A stretch of DNA of 64,000 nt, taken from assembly GCA_045594025.1 (NCBI GenBank), contig JAZNXS010000020.1, positions 1 through 64,000 of the forward strand, written 5' to 3'. The stretch comes from Scatosoma sp045594025. GTDB taxonomy: Bacteria; Bacillota; Clostridia; Christensenellales; Borkfalkiaceae. The position numbers and the translations under genes are program-made. The notes under the pieces are model-generated. The model worked only from the letters and a program-made list of their open reading frames with translations. It was not told where the DNA came from and searched no databases. This document shows positions 1-8,708 of this stretch, one piece after another; the first letter of the stretch is position 1; every line of letters begins with the position of its first letter.

Positions 1-621
1 AAGTACCGCCGTCATATTGGGATCCAAGCCCAATTCCTTTACGTATGCGGGAACAAAGCCAACGTGTCCGTCCCAACCGTCTTGAGGACGGTCGATCGTG
101 AGATAAACCTCCATATTCGGCTCGTTTACCCATTCGTTTTGAATTTCGTCGATGTCTACAAGGTCGTCCTTACTTCTTGCGCCGTAAACGATCACTACTT
201 TGCCGTAGTTTGCTCTATAATGACGCACGTAATTGATAACGCTTCTCAAAGGTGCAAGACCGATACCGCCTGCGATGAAAAGCAAATCCTTACCCTTGAA
301 ATCTTCTTCTACGGGGAAGTTTCTGCCGTAAGGGCCGCGAACAGTGATTTGCGCGCCTACTTCCAAAGCATGCAAAACTTCGGTAACACAACCGCACTTT
401 TTAATGGAGAATTCCATATATTCTTCGTTTGTAGGCGAAGAGGTAATGGAGAACATACATTCGCCGACGCCGGGAATGGATACCATTGCGCATTGACCGG
501 GCATATGCTGGAACAGTTTTTTGCCGTCCGTGCCTACAACGCGGAAAGTTTTTACGTCGGGAGTATCCTTACGGATGTCCGTTACTACACCGATTTTGGG
601 AATAAGAGTTTCATTAATCAT
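1..621 (-). CDS. flxA: FlxA-like FAD/NAD(P)H oxidoreductase subunit (3' end outside window)
   Basis: The first 207 codons of a ferredoxin-NADP reductase-fold protein are visible; the C-terminus lies beyond the window. It should take hydride from NAD(P)H onto FAD and feed the Fe-S subunits encoded just upstream. Visible motifs are an FAD-binding barrel (KLFQHMPGQ, GPYGRNFPV near residue 100) and the nucleotide-binding turn IAGGIGLAPLRS near 115-126. The ATG at 621 has an AGGAGG-like site (ggaggtaaagac) and overlaps the end of flxB by 8 bp, so the two are translationally coupled. Relatives include anaerobic sulfite reductase subunit B and PyrK. The FlxA name rests on gene order: flxA-B-C-D next to hdrABC matches the Flx-Hdr clusters described in Desulfovibrio and other anaerobes. 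Confidence 0.75.
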   Translation of the reverse strand, partial: MINETLIPKIGVVTDIRKDTPDVKTFRVVGTDGKKLFQHMPGQCAMVSIPGVGECMFSITSSPTNEEYMEFSIKKCGCVTEVLHALEVGAQITVRGPYGRNFPVEEDFKGKDLLFIAGGIGLAPLRSVINYVRHYRANYGKVVIVYGARSKDDLVDIDEIQNEWVNEPNMEVYLTIDRPQDGWDGHVGFVPAYVKELGLDPNMTAVL

Positions 622-1642
622 TGTCTTTACCTCCCAAAGTTTTGATGACTTTTACAATATTCAGTCTTTGAGGACATTTGTTTACGCAACGTCCGCAACC
701 CACGCAGGAATACAATCCGTCGTTCTGCGAAGGATAATAGACAAGCTTATGCATGAATCTTTGACGGAATCTCTGCATTTGCGTCGTACGGCTATTACCG
801 TGCGCCATCAACGTGAAATCCGAATACATGCAGGAATCCCAACAACGATAGCGGATAACCCCTTCATGCGTCTTGAAATCGCGAATGTCAAAGCACTGAC
901 AGGTGGGGCATACAAACGTACAAGTACCGCAACCAAGGCAAGCCTCGCTCATTTCTTCCCATTCCTTTGCTTCAAATAGTTCGTTCAAGTTTTCAGGCTT
1001 AAATCTACTAAGGTCAAGCGCTGCGAAAGGCAATTTTTCAAGGATAGCCGCAGTAGCCGCTTTTTGCGCTTCTACTTCCGCTTCCCCACCTTCCGTAAGC
1101 AATTCTTTAACGAGTGCCGTCAAAGCTTCGCCCTTTTCGGTGTTTGCCTGCCAGTAGAGATATTCGCCGTCCAACCAAGTGGTTACGTCGCCGCAAGGCG
1201 CGGTAGCGTCGATACCAAACACGCCGCAGAAACAGCTTTCTTCAGGACGGGAGCAAGCGAGCGTTACAATCGTCGTTGCTTCTCTTCTCGATTGATAGTA
1301 GGTATCTACGGGATCGGCAAGGAATACCTTGTCAAGCACTTCGATCGCCTTATAATCGCAAGCCTTAACACCAAAGAGTACATAAGGTCTCTTTTCGAAA
1401 TTCATGCTTTCTACGGAAAGATTTTTTCCTTCCGTTTTGAATTTCATCATATTCTCGCTTTGAGGGAAGAACATATCCTTAGGGGATTTTACCGTTTTTA
1501 ACGTTTCCAGAGAAACCTCTTTGCCTTCACCCCAGATATGATAATTGACCTCATCAGCCTTTTTAATGGGAATAAAAAGCCCCATAGATTCGTTGATTTT
1601 TGCGTATAATTCGTTTAATCTTTCTTTCGCAATCTTTAACAT
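614..1642 (-). CDS. flxB: FlxB-like 4Fe-4S dicluster electron-transfer subunit
   Basis: 342 residues. The N-terminal two thirds resemble the AsrA/F420-hydrogenase-beta-like fold, and the C-terminal part holds two 4Fe-4S cluster motifs: CLGCGTCTFVCPTC at about 234-247 and CVGCGRCVNKCP near 315-326. It probably passes electrons between the FlxA flavin and the other iron-sulfur subunits in the cytoplasm. It starts at the last base of flxC (TAATG arrangement) and ends 8 bp inside flxA, so it sits in a tightly coupled operon. Anaerobic sulfite reductase subunit A is the nearest alternative name, but no catalytic AsrC-type sirohaem subunit is seen in the visible part of the operon, and the hdrABC/flxD neighbours favour Flx. 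Confidence 0.75.
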   Translation of the reverse strand: MLKIAKERLNELYAKINESMGLFIPIKKADEVNYHIWGEGKEVSLETLKTVKSPKDMFFPQSENMMKFKTEGKNLSVESMNFEKRPYVLFGVKACDYKAIEVLDKVFLADPVDTYYQSRREATTIVTLACSRPEESCFCGVFGIDATAPCGDVTTWLDGEYLYWQANTEKGEALTALVKELLTEGGEAEVEAQKAATAAILEKLPFAALDLSRFKPENLNELFEAKEWEEMSEACLGCGTCTFVCPTCQCFDIRDFKTHEGVIRYRCWDSCMYSDFTLMAHGNSRTTQMQRFRQRFMHKLVYYPSQNDGLYSCVGCGRCVNKCPQRLNIVKVIKTLGGKDND

Positions 1643-2619
1643 TATTTTGCCTCCCCGTATACTACGTCGGTAGGTTCAGCGTCGTTTTCCGTGTAGGAAG
1701 TAAGAGGCGTCTTACCCTCTGCGCTTTCGCCTGCCTGATATTCGCCGTAAAGCCCATCGATGTCCTTGATGAACTTTCTGTTAAGGAGATGCAAAGGAAT
1801 GTTTTGAGGACAAACCCTCGAACATTCGCCACAGTCCGTACAACGGCCTGCTACGTGGAACGCACGGATCACGTGGAAGAGCTGTTCTTCAAACTGATCG
1901 TCGTTTGCTTTTGCTGCAACCCCGGAAGCGGGATTGTCGAATACGCACTTCACGCAGGAACATGCAGGGCATACGTTACGGCAAGCGTTACAACGGATAC
2001 ACTTAGAAAGCTGATTGCGCCAGAACGCAAATCTTTCTTCTTCCGTCATCGCTTCCAAAGCCGCTACTTCCGCAAAGCGGTCAACGTCGCGCGCAGGACG
2101 TTCGTGCAAAATAATTTCCTCGTCCTTCACTTGATGCGTCTTTTCGCAGGTAGCGCATTTCGTGAGCACAACGTCGGGTTTCGCCAACGTTTCCACCCCA
2201 TACGGCGTGGTTACCTTTACTTCTTTATCCACAACTTCAACGCCCGTTACAAAGGAAACGCCCTTTGCCTTGATTTTTTCAATATCAAGCTTTCCAAGGC
2301 ATTCTACCGCAATCACGTAAACGTTTTCACGCTTGATACGGTATTCTTTTACAAGCTGGTTAAAGCTGTACGTGTCGCAAGGTTTAAGGAAAACAGCCGT
2401 TTTCCCTTCCTTTTTACTCATTTGAATCAAATATTTGGAAAGGTTTGCGCCGCAGAACCAGTCGTATACGAAATCCTTCAATTCGTCTACGCTTTCAAAG
2501 GATGCGGGCGAGGGATCGTGAATAAACTCCCCTTTCTTCCAACCGATAACGCGAGCAACTTCGCCGCTTTCGAGCAGCGCTTTTGCGCGTTCTAACATTT
2601 TCAATTCAACGTCTTTCAT
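1642..2619 (-). CDS. flxC: FlxC-like 4Fe-4S dicluster electron-transfer subunit
   Basis: 325 residues. The N-terminal region resembles the F420-reducing hydrogenase beta/CdhA-like domain, with KPCDTYSF and TKCATCEKTH holding isolated cysteines. A C-terminal bacterial-type ferredoxin domain follows, with CIRCNACRNVCPACSC near 212-227 and CTDCGECSRVCP near 264-275. The last 40 residues are acidic and probably disordered. It begins 1 bp after flxD and shares one base with flxB. By analogy with described FlxABCD-HdrABC complexes it is one of two ferredoxin-like relays between FlxA and HdrA. Assignment of the B versus C label follows gene order only. Confidence 0.72.
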   Translation of the reverse strand: MKDVELKMLERAKALLESGEVARVIGWKKGEFIHDPSPASFESVDELKDFVYDWFCGANLSKYLIQMSKKEGKTAVFLKPCDTYSFNQLVKEYRIKRENVYVIAVECLGKLDIEKIKAKGVSFVTGVEVVDKEVKVTTPYGVETLAKPDVVLTKCATCEKTHQVKDEEIILHERPARDVDRFAEVAALEAMTEEERFAFWRNQLSKCIRCNACRNVCPACSCVKCVFDNPASGVAAKANDDQFEEQLFHVIRAFHVAGRCTDCGECSRVCPQNIPLHLLNRKFIKDIDGLYGEYQAGESAEGKTPLTSYTENDAEPTDVVYGEAK

Positions 2620-2620
2620 C

Positions 2621-3076
2621 TTATTCGCCCTCCTTTACTCTGAGGTCGGTAAGACGTTTGTTCTCACCGAGTTGGGTAATCGTCTTCACGAAATCGTTCA
2701 TAACAGCGGAGAACTTTGCGCCTTCCGCTGCGGAAACCCATTCTACACGAGTACGTTCCTTTTCGATACCCATATAATTAAGGAAGTTAAACAAAAGCGC
2801 CATTCTTCTTCTTGTATAGTAGTTACCCGTAACGTAATGGCAATCCCCAGGATGGCAGCCGCAAAGGATAACGCCGTCAGCGCCCTGCTGGAACGCTTTT
2901 AAGAAAAACATCGGGTTTACTCGACAAGAGCAAGGTACACGAATGATTTTTACGTTTGCAGGGTAGTTTAAACGGCTAGAACCTGCAAGATCGGCGCCTG
3001 CATACGAACACCAGTTACAGCAAAACGCTACGATATTCGGGGTAAATTCTTTCTTTTCCGTCGTTACTTCTTGCAT
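2621..3076 (-). CDS. flxD: MvhD/FlxD family hydrogenase-type iron-sulfur subunit
   Basis: 151 residues, the usual size for MvhD. The family carries a 2Fe-2S cluster and connects the NADH- or hydrogen-oxidising module to HdrA. Conserved cysteines are visible in FCCNWCSYAGADLAG (residues 18-32), RVPCSCRVNP and LCGCHPGDCHY, all typical of the family. The ATG at 3076 lies 13 bp inside the end of hdrA, implying coupled translation. No [NiFe]-hydrogenase large or small subunit gene is adjacent, so the partner is more likely the Flx NAD(P)H module than MvhAG. Confidence 0.85.
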   Translation of the reverse strand: MQEVTTEKKEFTPNIVAFCCNWCSYAGADLAGSSRLNYPANVKIIRVPCSCRVNPMFFLKAFQQGADGVILCGCHPGDCHYVTGNYYTRRRMALLFNFLNYMGIEKERTRVEWVSAAEGAKFSAVMNDFVKTITQLGENKRLTDLRVKEGE

Positions 3077-5055
3077 ATTGCTTCTACCTCCGACATAATC
3101 TGCTTAGAGCTGAATCCTTTCAGATCCATTGCGCCCGAAGGGCAAGTTACCGTACAAGCACCGCAACCCTGACATACGGCAGGATTTACGCTTGCTACAC
3201 GGCGAACTTCCGTTTTACCGCCACCGAGACGGAATTCCTTATCCATGTACGTAATTGCGCCGTAAGGACATACGTTTGCACACTGGCTACAACCGTTACA
3301 CATGCTTTCGTCTGGGGACGCTACGCAAGGGTTGGTCTTTAACTTGTCTTTTACAAGCAAACCGATTACCTTCGCCGCGCATGCAGAAGCCTGCGAAACC
3401 GTTTCAGGAATATCCTTAGGGCCTTGACATACGCCTGCAAGGTATACGCCTGCCGTGGGGCTTTCTACCGGACGAAGCTTTGCGTGGGATTCCGTAAGGA
3501 AGTTGTTGGTATCAATACTTGCCGTAAGCAACGTAGCAATCTTTCTAACGGAAGGTTCCGGTTCGATTGCCGCTGCAAGGACGACAAGGTCAGATTCAAT
3601 CGTAATCTGTTCGTTATCAATAAGGTTAGAACCCTGCACCATCAACTTACCGTTTTCATTATATACTTTCCCGACCATACCTTTGATATAGTCTACGCCA
3701 TACTGTTCAACAGCGCGGCGATAGAATTCGTCATAGTTCTTACCGGGCGTACGAACGTCGATATAGAATACGTGTACTTCGGTATCGGGATATTTTTCAC
3801 GAATCATCATGGCGTGCTTTGCCGTATACATACAGCAAATCTTAGAACAGTACGGCTTACCGCAACCGCTGGTATCACGAGAACCTACGCATTGAATAAA
3901 CGTAACTACCTTCGGATGTTCATTATCAGAAGGACGGAGCAACACGCCGTTCGTGGGACCTGCCGCGTTCATCAATCTTTCGAGTTCAAGCGACGTGATT
4001 ACGTCCTTGTTATCCGAATAGCCGTATTCGTTGAAATTATCAAGCGCGATAGGTTTGAAGCCCGTTGCAACAACGATTGCACCGTATTGACGTTCGATAA
4101 ACGTATCTTTCTGTTCGTAATCGATAGCGCCTACTTCGCAGAACTTCTGGCAAATACCGCACTTGCCCGTCTTTAATTTAATACATTGCGTAGGATCAAT
4201 CACCGCAACGTTAGGGATTGCCTGCGCAAACGGAATATGAATTGCAGGACGAGTATTCAAATTCATATTGAAATCATTCAAGCCCTTCTTAGCAGGACAT
4301 TTTTCCATACAAATCTTACAACCCGTACACTTCGTTTCGTCTACAAATCTTGCCTTGCGACGGATTTTTACGCTGAAATTACCGACAAACCCCTTTACGT
4401 CTTCCACTTCGGAATACGAAAGAATGTCGATCTTTTCGTGTTGCGCGCAATCTACCATCTTCGGCGTAAGAATACAAGCCGAGCAGTCGAGCGTGGGGAA
4501 CGTCTTATCGAGCTGTGCCATTCTGCCGCCGATCGTTGCGTTCTTTTCCACGATATCTACTTCAAAGCCTGCTTCTGCGATATCAAGCGCGGCTTGAATA
4601 CCCGCAATACCGCCGCCGATAACCAGCGCGCGCTTAATTACGGGGCTCTCCCCTGCCATCAAAGGCGCGTTCAGCTTTACCTTTGCAATCGCCGTACGAA
4701 CGAGAATAACCGCCTTTTCGGTTGCTTCGTCCATGTCCTTGTGAATCCAAGAACAATGTTCACGAATGTTTGCAATTTCAACCATATACGGGTTGAGACC
4801 GGCTTCTTCCGCAGCCTTACGGAAGGTAACCTCATGCATTCTGGGCGAGCAAGCACCGATAACGATACCCGTCAAGTTGTGTTCCTTGATCGCTTGCTTA
4901 ATGAGCTGCTGACCGTTTTCCGAACACATGTACTGATAATTTGCGGCAAAAACGACACCGGGCTCGTTTTTGATGGTTTCCGCAACCTTTACCACGTCTA
5001 CCGTTGCTGCGATGTTACTGCCGCACCAACAAATAAAAACACCTATTCTTTGCAT
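3064..5055 (-). CDS. hdrA: HdrA-type FAD-containing heterodisulfide reductase subunit A
   Basis: About 663 residues, the normal HdrA length. HdrA carries the bifurcating FAD and several 4Fe-4S clusters and is the hub that splits electrons between ferredoxin and the HdrBC disulfide site. Visible parts: N-terminal domain with VFICWCGSNIA; Rossmann FAD site VIGGGIAGIQAALDIAEAG near 145-163 followed by the GGRMAQLDKTFPTLDCSAC signature; ferredoxin motifs CTGCKICMEKCP near 240; and a C-terminal pair, CNGCSQCANVCP and CQGCGACTVTCP. I prefer the ATG at 5055 over an upstream in-frame GTG at 5064 because of spacing to a GAGAG sequence. It lies 53 bp downstream of hdrC and overlaps flxD. Confidence 0.9.
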   Translation of the reverse strand: MQRIGVFICWCGSNIAATVDVVKVAETIKNEPGVVFAANYQYMCSENGQQLIKQAIKEHNLTGIVIGACSPRMHEVTFRKAAEEAGLNPYMVEIANIREHCSWIHKDMDEATEKAVILVRTAIAKVKLNAPLMAGESPVIKRALVIGGGIAGIQAALDIAEAGFEVDIVEKNATIGGRMAQLDKTFPTLDCSACILTPKMVDCAQHEKIDILSYSEVEDVKGFVGNFSVKIRRKARFVDETKCTGCKICMEKCPAKKGLNDFNMNLNTRPAIHIPFAQAIPNVAVIDPTQCIKLKTGKCGICQKFCEVGAIDYEQKDTFIERQYGAIVVATGFKPIALDNFNEYGYSDNKDVITSLELERLMNAAGPTNGVLLRPSDNEHPKVVTFIQCVGSRDTSGCGKPYCSKICCMYTAKHAMMIREKYPDTEVHVFYIDVRTPGKNYDEFYRRAVEQYGVDYIKGMVGKVYNENGKLMVQGSNLIDNEQITIESDLVVLAAAIEPEPSVRKIATLLTASIDTNNFLTESHAKLRPVESPTAGVYLAGVCQGPKDIPETVSQASACAAKVIGLLVKDKLKTNPCVASPDESMCNGCSQCANVCPYGAITYMDKEFRLGGGKTEVRRVASVNPAVCQGCGACTVTCPSGAMDLKGFSSKQIMSEVEAICKK

Positions 5056-5108
5056 ATTGTTCACTCTCTTTCTTTAGATTTTGTTCATAACCGAATACGT
5101 TCGGGGAG

Positions 5109-5495
5109 TTACTTGTTATACTTTCTGTATGCGCTTACAAGAAGCTGTTGAGGAATTAATTCGTCCACGATGGGAGGAATTTCCTCTGCCTTGATACCGT
5201 TTGCGCCTTGCATACGGACAACCGTATCACGGACAGCTTCCACAACCGCCGCAGGCGCAACGCCGCGAGGGCAACGCTCTACGCACGCCATGCAGGAAAG
5301 ACAATTCCAAATCGCCTTGCTTTCCAACAGCTCGTCTATCTTGCCTTTTGCAAGCATGGATACAAACTGATGCGGTTTGATATCCATATCCTTGAAGGCA
5401 GGACAGCGTCCCGAGCATTTGCCGCATTTCATGCACTTTCTAACGTCAGTACCGCTAAGTCGATTAAGATTTTCAATGCGTTCTTCTTTCGTCAT
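5109..5495 (-). CDS. hdrC: HdrC-type 4Fe-4S heterodisulfide reductase subunit C
   Basis: 128 residues. It is a small ferredoxin-like protein with two cluster motifs, CMKCGKCSGRCP (residues 20-31) and CLSCMACVERCP (near 64-75), which relays electrons from HdrA to HdrB. The ATG overlaps the hdrB stop in an ATGA arrangement, so the two are translationally coupled. Length and motifs match the family. This lineage is not expected to make coenzyme M or B, so the physiological disulfide is unknown; a DsrC-like or other thiol protein is a hypothesis only. Confidence 0.88.
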   Translation of the reverse strand: MTKEERIENLNRLSGTDVRKCMKCGKCSGRCPAFKDMDIKPHQFVSMLAKGKIDELLESKAIWNCLSCMACVERCPRGVAPAAVVEAVRDTVVRMQGANGIKAEEIPPIVDELIPQQLLVSAYRKYNK

Positions 5496-6271
5496 GCCTG
5501 TACCCCCAATGCCTCAGCAAGCAATTCCGTGAAATATTTCACGGGCAGGATATCGCCGCCGTTTACCTGCAAGTTATAAAGGCAAAGCGGACAAGCGGTG
5601 ATCACTTCTTCCGCGCCCTTTTCCTTTGCGCTGAAAAGCACTTTCGCACTCTTTTGCTTCGGCAGCTCGCTATTTTTCAGCGATACGTACGCACCGCAGC
5701 ATTCGTTTCTGAACGGATACGTTACGGGAGTACCGCCGATTGCCCTGATGAAATCCTCGATGATCGTGGGATTTTCGGGATTATCAAACGCCATCACACC
5801 GCTGGGACGAAGTAAAAGACAGCCGTAATAAGCACCGATCTTTCTATTGATGGGGTTGACAACGGCTTTTTTGATATTGTCAAACCCAACGACGTTTTTT
5901 AACATTTCCAAATAGTGGATAACTTCCGTTTCCCCTTTGTAGGGTTCGTCCAACTTCAAATAGTTGTTGGCGCGGAAACAAATATCCTCATTCGTTTTCA
6001 TGTCTTCGTTGGTACGTTTGATTACGTTATGGCAAGCGGAGCAAAGCGTTAAAAGCTTCCCACCGTGATGCTTTGCGTAATCCAACGCGCGCACCGCCGA
6101 AAGCTTTGTTGCGATTTCGTCCGTACCCATAGGATATACGGCGCCGCAGCATTGCCAATTTTCGATTTCCTCCATTTCTACGCCGAGGGCTTTCGCGCAA
6201 AGACGGGCGGTAACGTCCAATTCTTTCGCTTTCGTTCTCAGCGTACAGCCGGGATAATAACTGATTTTCAT
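5492..6271 (-). CDS. hdrB: HdrB-type CCG-domain heterodisulfide reductase subunit B
   Basis: About 259 residues with two cysteine-rich CCG domains: first GCTLR, NWQCCG and LCSACHN, second YGCLL, NECCG and ACPLCLYN. These domains bind noncubane 4Fe-4S clusters at the disulfide-reducing site of HdrB. The ATG at 6271 has an AAGGTG sequence at good spacing; an in-frame GTG lies 12 bp upstream. The gene follows fumC by about 30 bp without a visible terminator, which places the Hdr/Flx module behind mdh-fumC. The same domain occurs in lactate utilisation and thiol:fumarate reductase proteins, but the adjacent hdrC and hdrA make HdrB the best call. Confidence 0.9.
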   Translation of the reverse strand: MKISYYPGCTLRTKAKELDVTARLCAKALGVEMEEIENWQCCGAVYPMGTDEIATKLSAVRALDYAKHHGGKLLTLCSACHNVIKRTNEDMKTNEDICFRANNYLKLDEPYKGETEVIHYLEMLKNVVGFDNIKKAVVNPINRKIGAYYGCLLLRPSGVMAFDNPENPTIIEDFIRAIGGTPVTYPFRNECCGAYVSLKNSELPKQKSAKVLFSAKEKGAEEVITACPLCLYNLQVNGGDILPVKYFTELLAEALGVQA

Positions 6272-6300
6272 ATCTTTAAGCACCTTTGGTTAAATTCTGT

Positions 6301-7677
6301 TTATTTCTGCGGATAAGCCATTTCTTCAGGACGGAATACTTCGTCGAATTTTTCCGCTGTCAGGAACCCGAGCGCTACGCAAGCTTCTTTCAAGGAAATA
6401 TTTTCCTTATAAGCCTTCTTCGCCGTCTTCGCTGCGTTTTCATAGCCGATATACGGATTAAGCGCCGTTACAAGCATCAACGAATTGTAAAGGTTGTGAT
6501 GCATCTTTTCCTTGTTTGCCTTGATACCCGTTACGCAGTTGCTTTCAAAGGACGTGATACCGTCTGCAAGCAAGCGTACCGATTGCAAGAAATTATAAAT
6601 GATGACAGGCATGAATACGTTGAGTTCGAAGTTACCCTGCGAAGCGCCAACCCCTACCGCTACGTCGTTTGCCATTACCTGAACGGCAACCATCGTCATG
6701 GATTCGCACTGCGTGGGATTTACTTTACCGGGCATAATCGAAGAGCCGGGCTCGTTTTCAGGAATGAAAATTTCACCCAATCCGTCACGAGGACCGCTTG
6801 CAAGCCAACGAACGTCGTTTGCAATCTTCATCAAGTTGCAAGCCAAAGCCTTCAATGCGCCGTGCGCAAATACCAGCTCGTCCTTCGCCGTCAACGCGTG
6901 ATATTTATTTTCAGCCGTAACAAACGCTTTACCTGTCAAAGCGGAAACCTGCGCCGCTACCTCTTCTGCAAAGCCCTTAGGCGCATTCAATCCCGTGCCT
7001 ACAGCCGTGCCGCCAAGCGCAAGCTCCTTCAAACCGGGAAGCGCCAAAGTAAGCTGCGCCTTTGCCTTTTCCACCATGTTCGTCCAACCGCTGATTTCCT
7101 GCGAAAATGCGATGGGAACTGCGTCCTGCAAATGTGTTCTGCCACTCTTCACAATCCCTTCGTTTTCCGCTTCCAAACGCTTGAGCGTTGCAATCAGCTT
7201 ATCGATTGCGGGGAAAAGCTTATCTTCGATGGCAATTACCGCCGCAATATGCATCGCTGTGGGGAAGGTATCGTTGGAGCTTTGGCTCTTATTGATATCA
7301 TCGTTGGGATGAAGCAGTTTTTTACCTGCGATTTCGTTCCCTCTGTTTGCGATAACTTCGTTCGCGTTCATATTCGACTGCGTGCCGCTACCCGTCTGCC
7401 ATACCACAAGCGGAAAGTGTCCGTTTAAATTACCGGAAATCACTTCATCGCAAGCCGCGCAAATCGCGTCTTTCTTCTCTTCAGGGAGCTTACCCAGCTT
7501 GCAGTTTGCAAGCGCCGCCGCTTTCTTCAAAATACCGAAAGCGTGCGTAATTTCTCTGGGCATGATTTCATCACCGATACGGAAATTTTGATAACTTCTT
7601 TGCGTTTGAGCCGCCCAATATCTATCCGCAGGGACTTGCATTTCCCCCATTGTATCTTTTTCAATACGGTATTCCAT
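6301..7677 (-). CDS. fumC: Class II fumarate hydratase
   Basis: 458 residues, the normal length for FumC, which interconverts fumarate and L-malate without an iron-sulfur cluster. The fumarase/aspartase signature GSSIMPGKVNPTQ is present near 313-325, along with TGSGTQSNMNANEV and SGRTHLQDAVP. Aspartase is a close relative; the SSIMPGKVNP loop does not separate them, but the gene 17 bp upstream encodes a predicted malate dehydrogenase, which supports fumarase. It lies between mdh and hdrB on the minus strand with short gaps, so the three probably share one transcript. Confidence 0.9.
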   Translation of the reverse strand: MEYRIEKDTMGEMQVPADRYWAAQTQRSYQNFRIGDEIMPREITHAFGILKKAAALANCKLGKLPEEKKDAICAACDEVISGNLNGHFPLVVWQTGSGTQSNMNANEVIANRGNEIAGKKLLHPNDDINKSQSSNDTFPTAMHIAAVIAIEDKLFPAIDKLIATLKRLEAENEGIVKSGRTHLQDAVPIAFSQEISGWTNMVEKAKAQLTLALPGLKELALGGTAVGTGLNAPKGFAEEVAAQVSALTGKAFVTAENKYHALTAKDELVFAHGALKALACNLMKIANDVRWLASGPRDGLGEIFIPENEPGSSIMPGKVNPTQCESMTMVAVQVMANDVAVGVGASQGNFELNVFMPVIIYNFLQSVRLLADGITSFESNCVTGIKANKEKMHHNLYNSLMLVTALNPYIGYENAAKTAKKAYKENISLKEACVALGFLTAEKFDEVFRPEEMAYPQK

Positions 7678-7694
7678 GTTTACCTCTCAGTCTT

Positions 7695-8645
7695 TTAAAT
7701 TTCGATTTGCGCAATAACGCCCTTAAGCACTTCTGCGCTGTGCTTCATCTTTTCCAATTCCTCGTCGGAAAGCTTCGGCGTAAGCGTGGTAACGATACCC
7801 TCGTTGCTGATTGCACAAAGGGTAGAAAGCGCTACGTCGGAAATGCCGTATTCTCCATCGAGAACCGTAGATACGGGAAGAATAGAATACGCGCTAGAAT
7901 AAATGCAGTTTACAATCTTTGTAACGGAAGCCGCAATACCGTAGAAGGTAGCGCCCTTACCAGCAATAATCTGACCGCCGGATTTCTTTACGTATTCTTC
8001 CACTTCTTCGTGCGTGTAAGGGGTTACCGTCAACGCGTCCTTTTCCGTGATCGTGTTTTCATATTCCGCAAGAGGAATCCCCGAAATATCCGCCGTGGAC
8101 CATGCAACAAACGAAGAATCGCCGTGTTCGCCTAATACGTATGCGTGAACCTGCTGCTGATTTACCGAATACAATTCGGAAAGACGGGTTCTTAAACGAA
8201 TGCTATCCAACGTCGTACCCGTACCGATAACACGGTTTTTAGGAACGCCTGTAATTTTGCAGAATACGTAGGTAAGAACGTCTACGGGGTTTGCAACAAA
8301 TATATACAGCGCGTTAGGTGCGTATTTCACGATTTGAGGAGCAATGCTCTTCAAAATGTTTACGTTCGTCTGCGTAAGGTCGATACGGGATTGACCGGGC
8401 TTTCTGCCCACACCCGACGTAACGATTACGATATCCGAACCGACTGCGTCTTCATACGTACCGAAGTAAATTTTTGCAGGAGAAAGATAAGGGGTAGCCT
8501 GTAAAATATCGAGTGCCTCACCCTTTGCCTTTGCTTCGTTTACGTCGATCAATACGATCTCTGCAACCGAGCCCGTCGCCACCAACGTGTACGCTACGGT
8601 AGCCCCTACAGAACCTGCGCCGATAATAGTAACTTTGTTGTTCAT
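7695..8645 (-). CDS. mdh: LDH-fold dehydrogenase with malate-specific arginine, predicted malate dehydrogenase
   Basis: 316 residues of the lactate/malate dehydrogenase superfamily. The Rossmann turn GAGSVG (9-14) and Asp34 point to NAD. Overall sequence is lactate-dehydrogenase-like (GEHGDSSFVAWS), but the substrate-specificity loop reads GVGRKPGQSR, placing Arg81 where lactate dehydrogenases have Gln102 (B. stearothermophilus numbering). A Gln-to-Arg change there is the classic switch to oxaloacetate/malate. The other catalytic residues (second loop Arg, Arg of the LDSIRLR helix, His of GEHGD) are present. It is followed 17 bp later by fumC, so malate dehydrogenase fits the context. Activity on lactate cannot be excluded. 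Confidence 0.75.
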   Translation of the reverse strand: MNNKVTIIGAGSVGATVAYTLVATGSVAEIVLIDVNEAKAKGEALDILQATPYLSPAKIYFGTYEDAVGSDIVIVTSGVGRKPGQSRIDLTQTNVNILKSIAPQIVKYAPNALYIFVANPVDVLTYVFCKITGVPKNRVIGTGTTLDSIRLRTRLSELYSVNQQQVHAYVLGEHGDSSFVAWSTADISGIPLAEYENTITEKDALTVTPYTHEEVEEYVKKSGGQIIAGKGATFYGIAASVTKIVNCIYSSAYSILPVSTVLDGEYGISDVALSTLCAISNEGIVTTLTPKLSDEELEKMKHSAEVLKGVIAQIEI

Positions 8646-8679
8646 AGTTGTATCTCCGTTTAATTTTTTCGCTTAATAG

Positions 8680-8696
8680 TGTGTTACAGTACACAA
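8680..8696. promoter_or_regulatory. Inverted repeat, possible Rex-like operator upstream of mdh
   Basis: TGTGTTACAGTACACAA is an imperfect inverted repeat (TGTGT/ACACA arms) lying just downstream of the likely minus-strand -10 element (TATAAT, 8709-8714) and about 35 bp before the mdh start. The layout resembles redox-sensor Rex operators (TTGT...ACAA) and Rex control of an NADH-linked operon would make sense, but the match is partial. Confidence 0.35.
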
Positions 8697-8708
8697 TTAT
8701 ACTACTAT

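Noticed and set aside
614..1642. Anaerobic sulfite reductase subunit A
   Set aside because: Sequence is compatible, but hdrABC and an MvhD-like gene are adjacent and no AsrC is seen in the visible operon, so the Flx-Hdr reading is preferred.
1600..2595. 331-codon plus-strand reading frame across the flxC region
   Set aside because: It is antisense to flxC, which has full cluster motifs and tight operon overlaps; the antisense product has no recognisable domain. The same applies to long plus-strand frames over hdrA (3424-5151), fumC (6286-7428) and dnaE.
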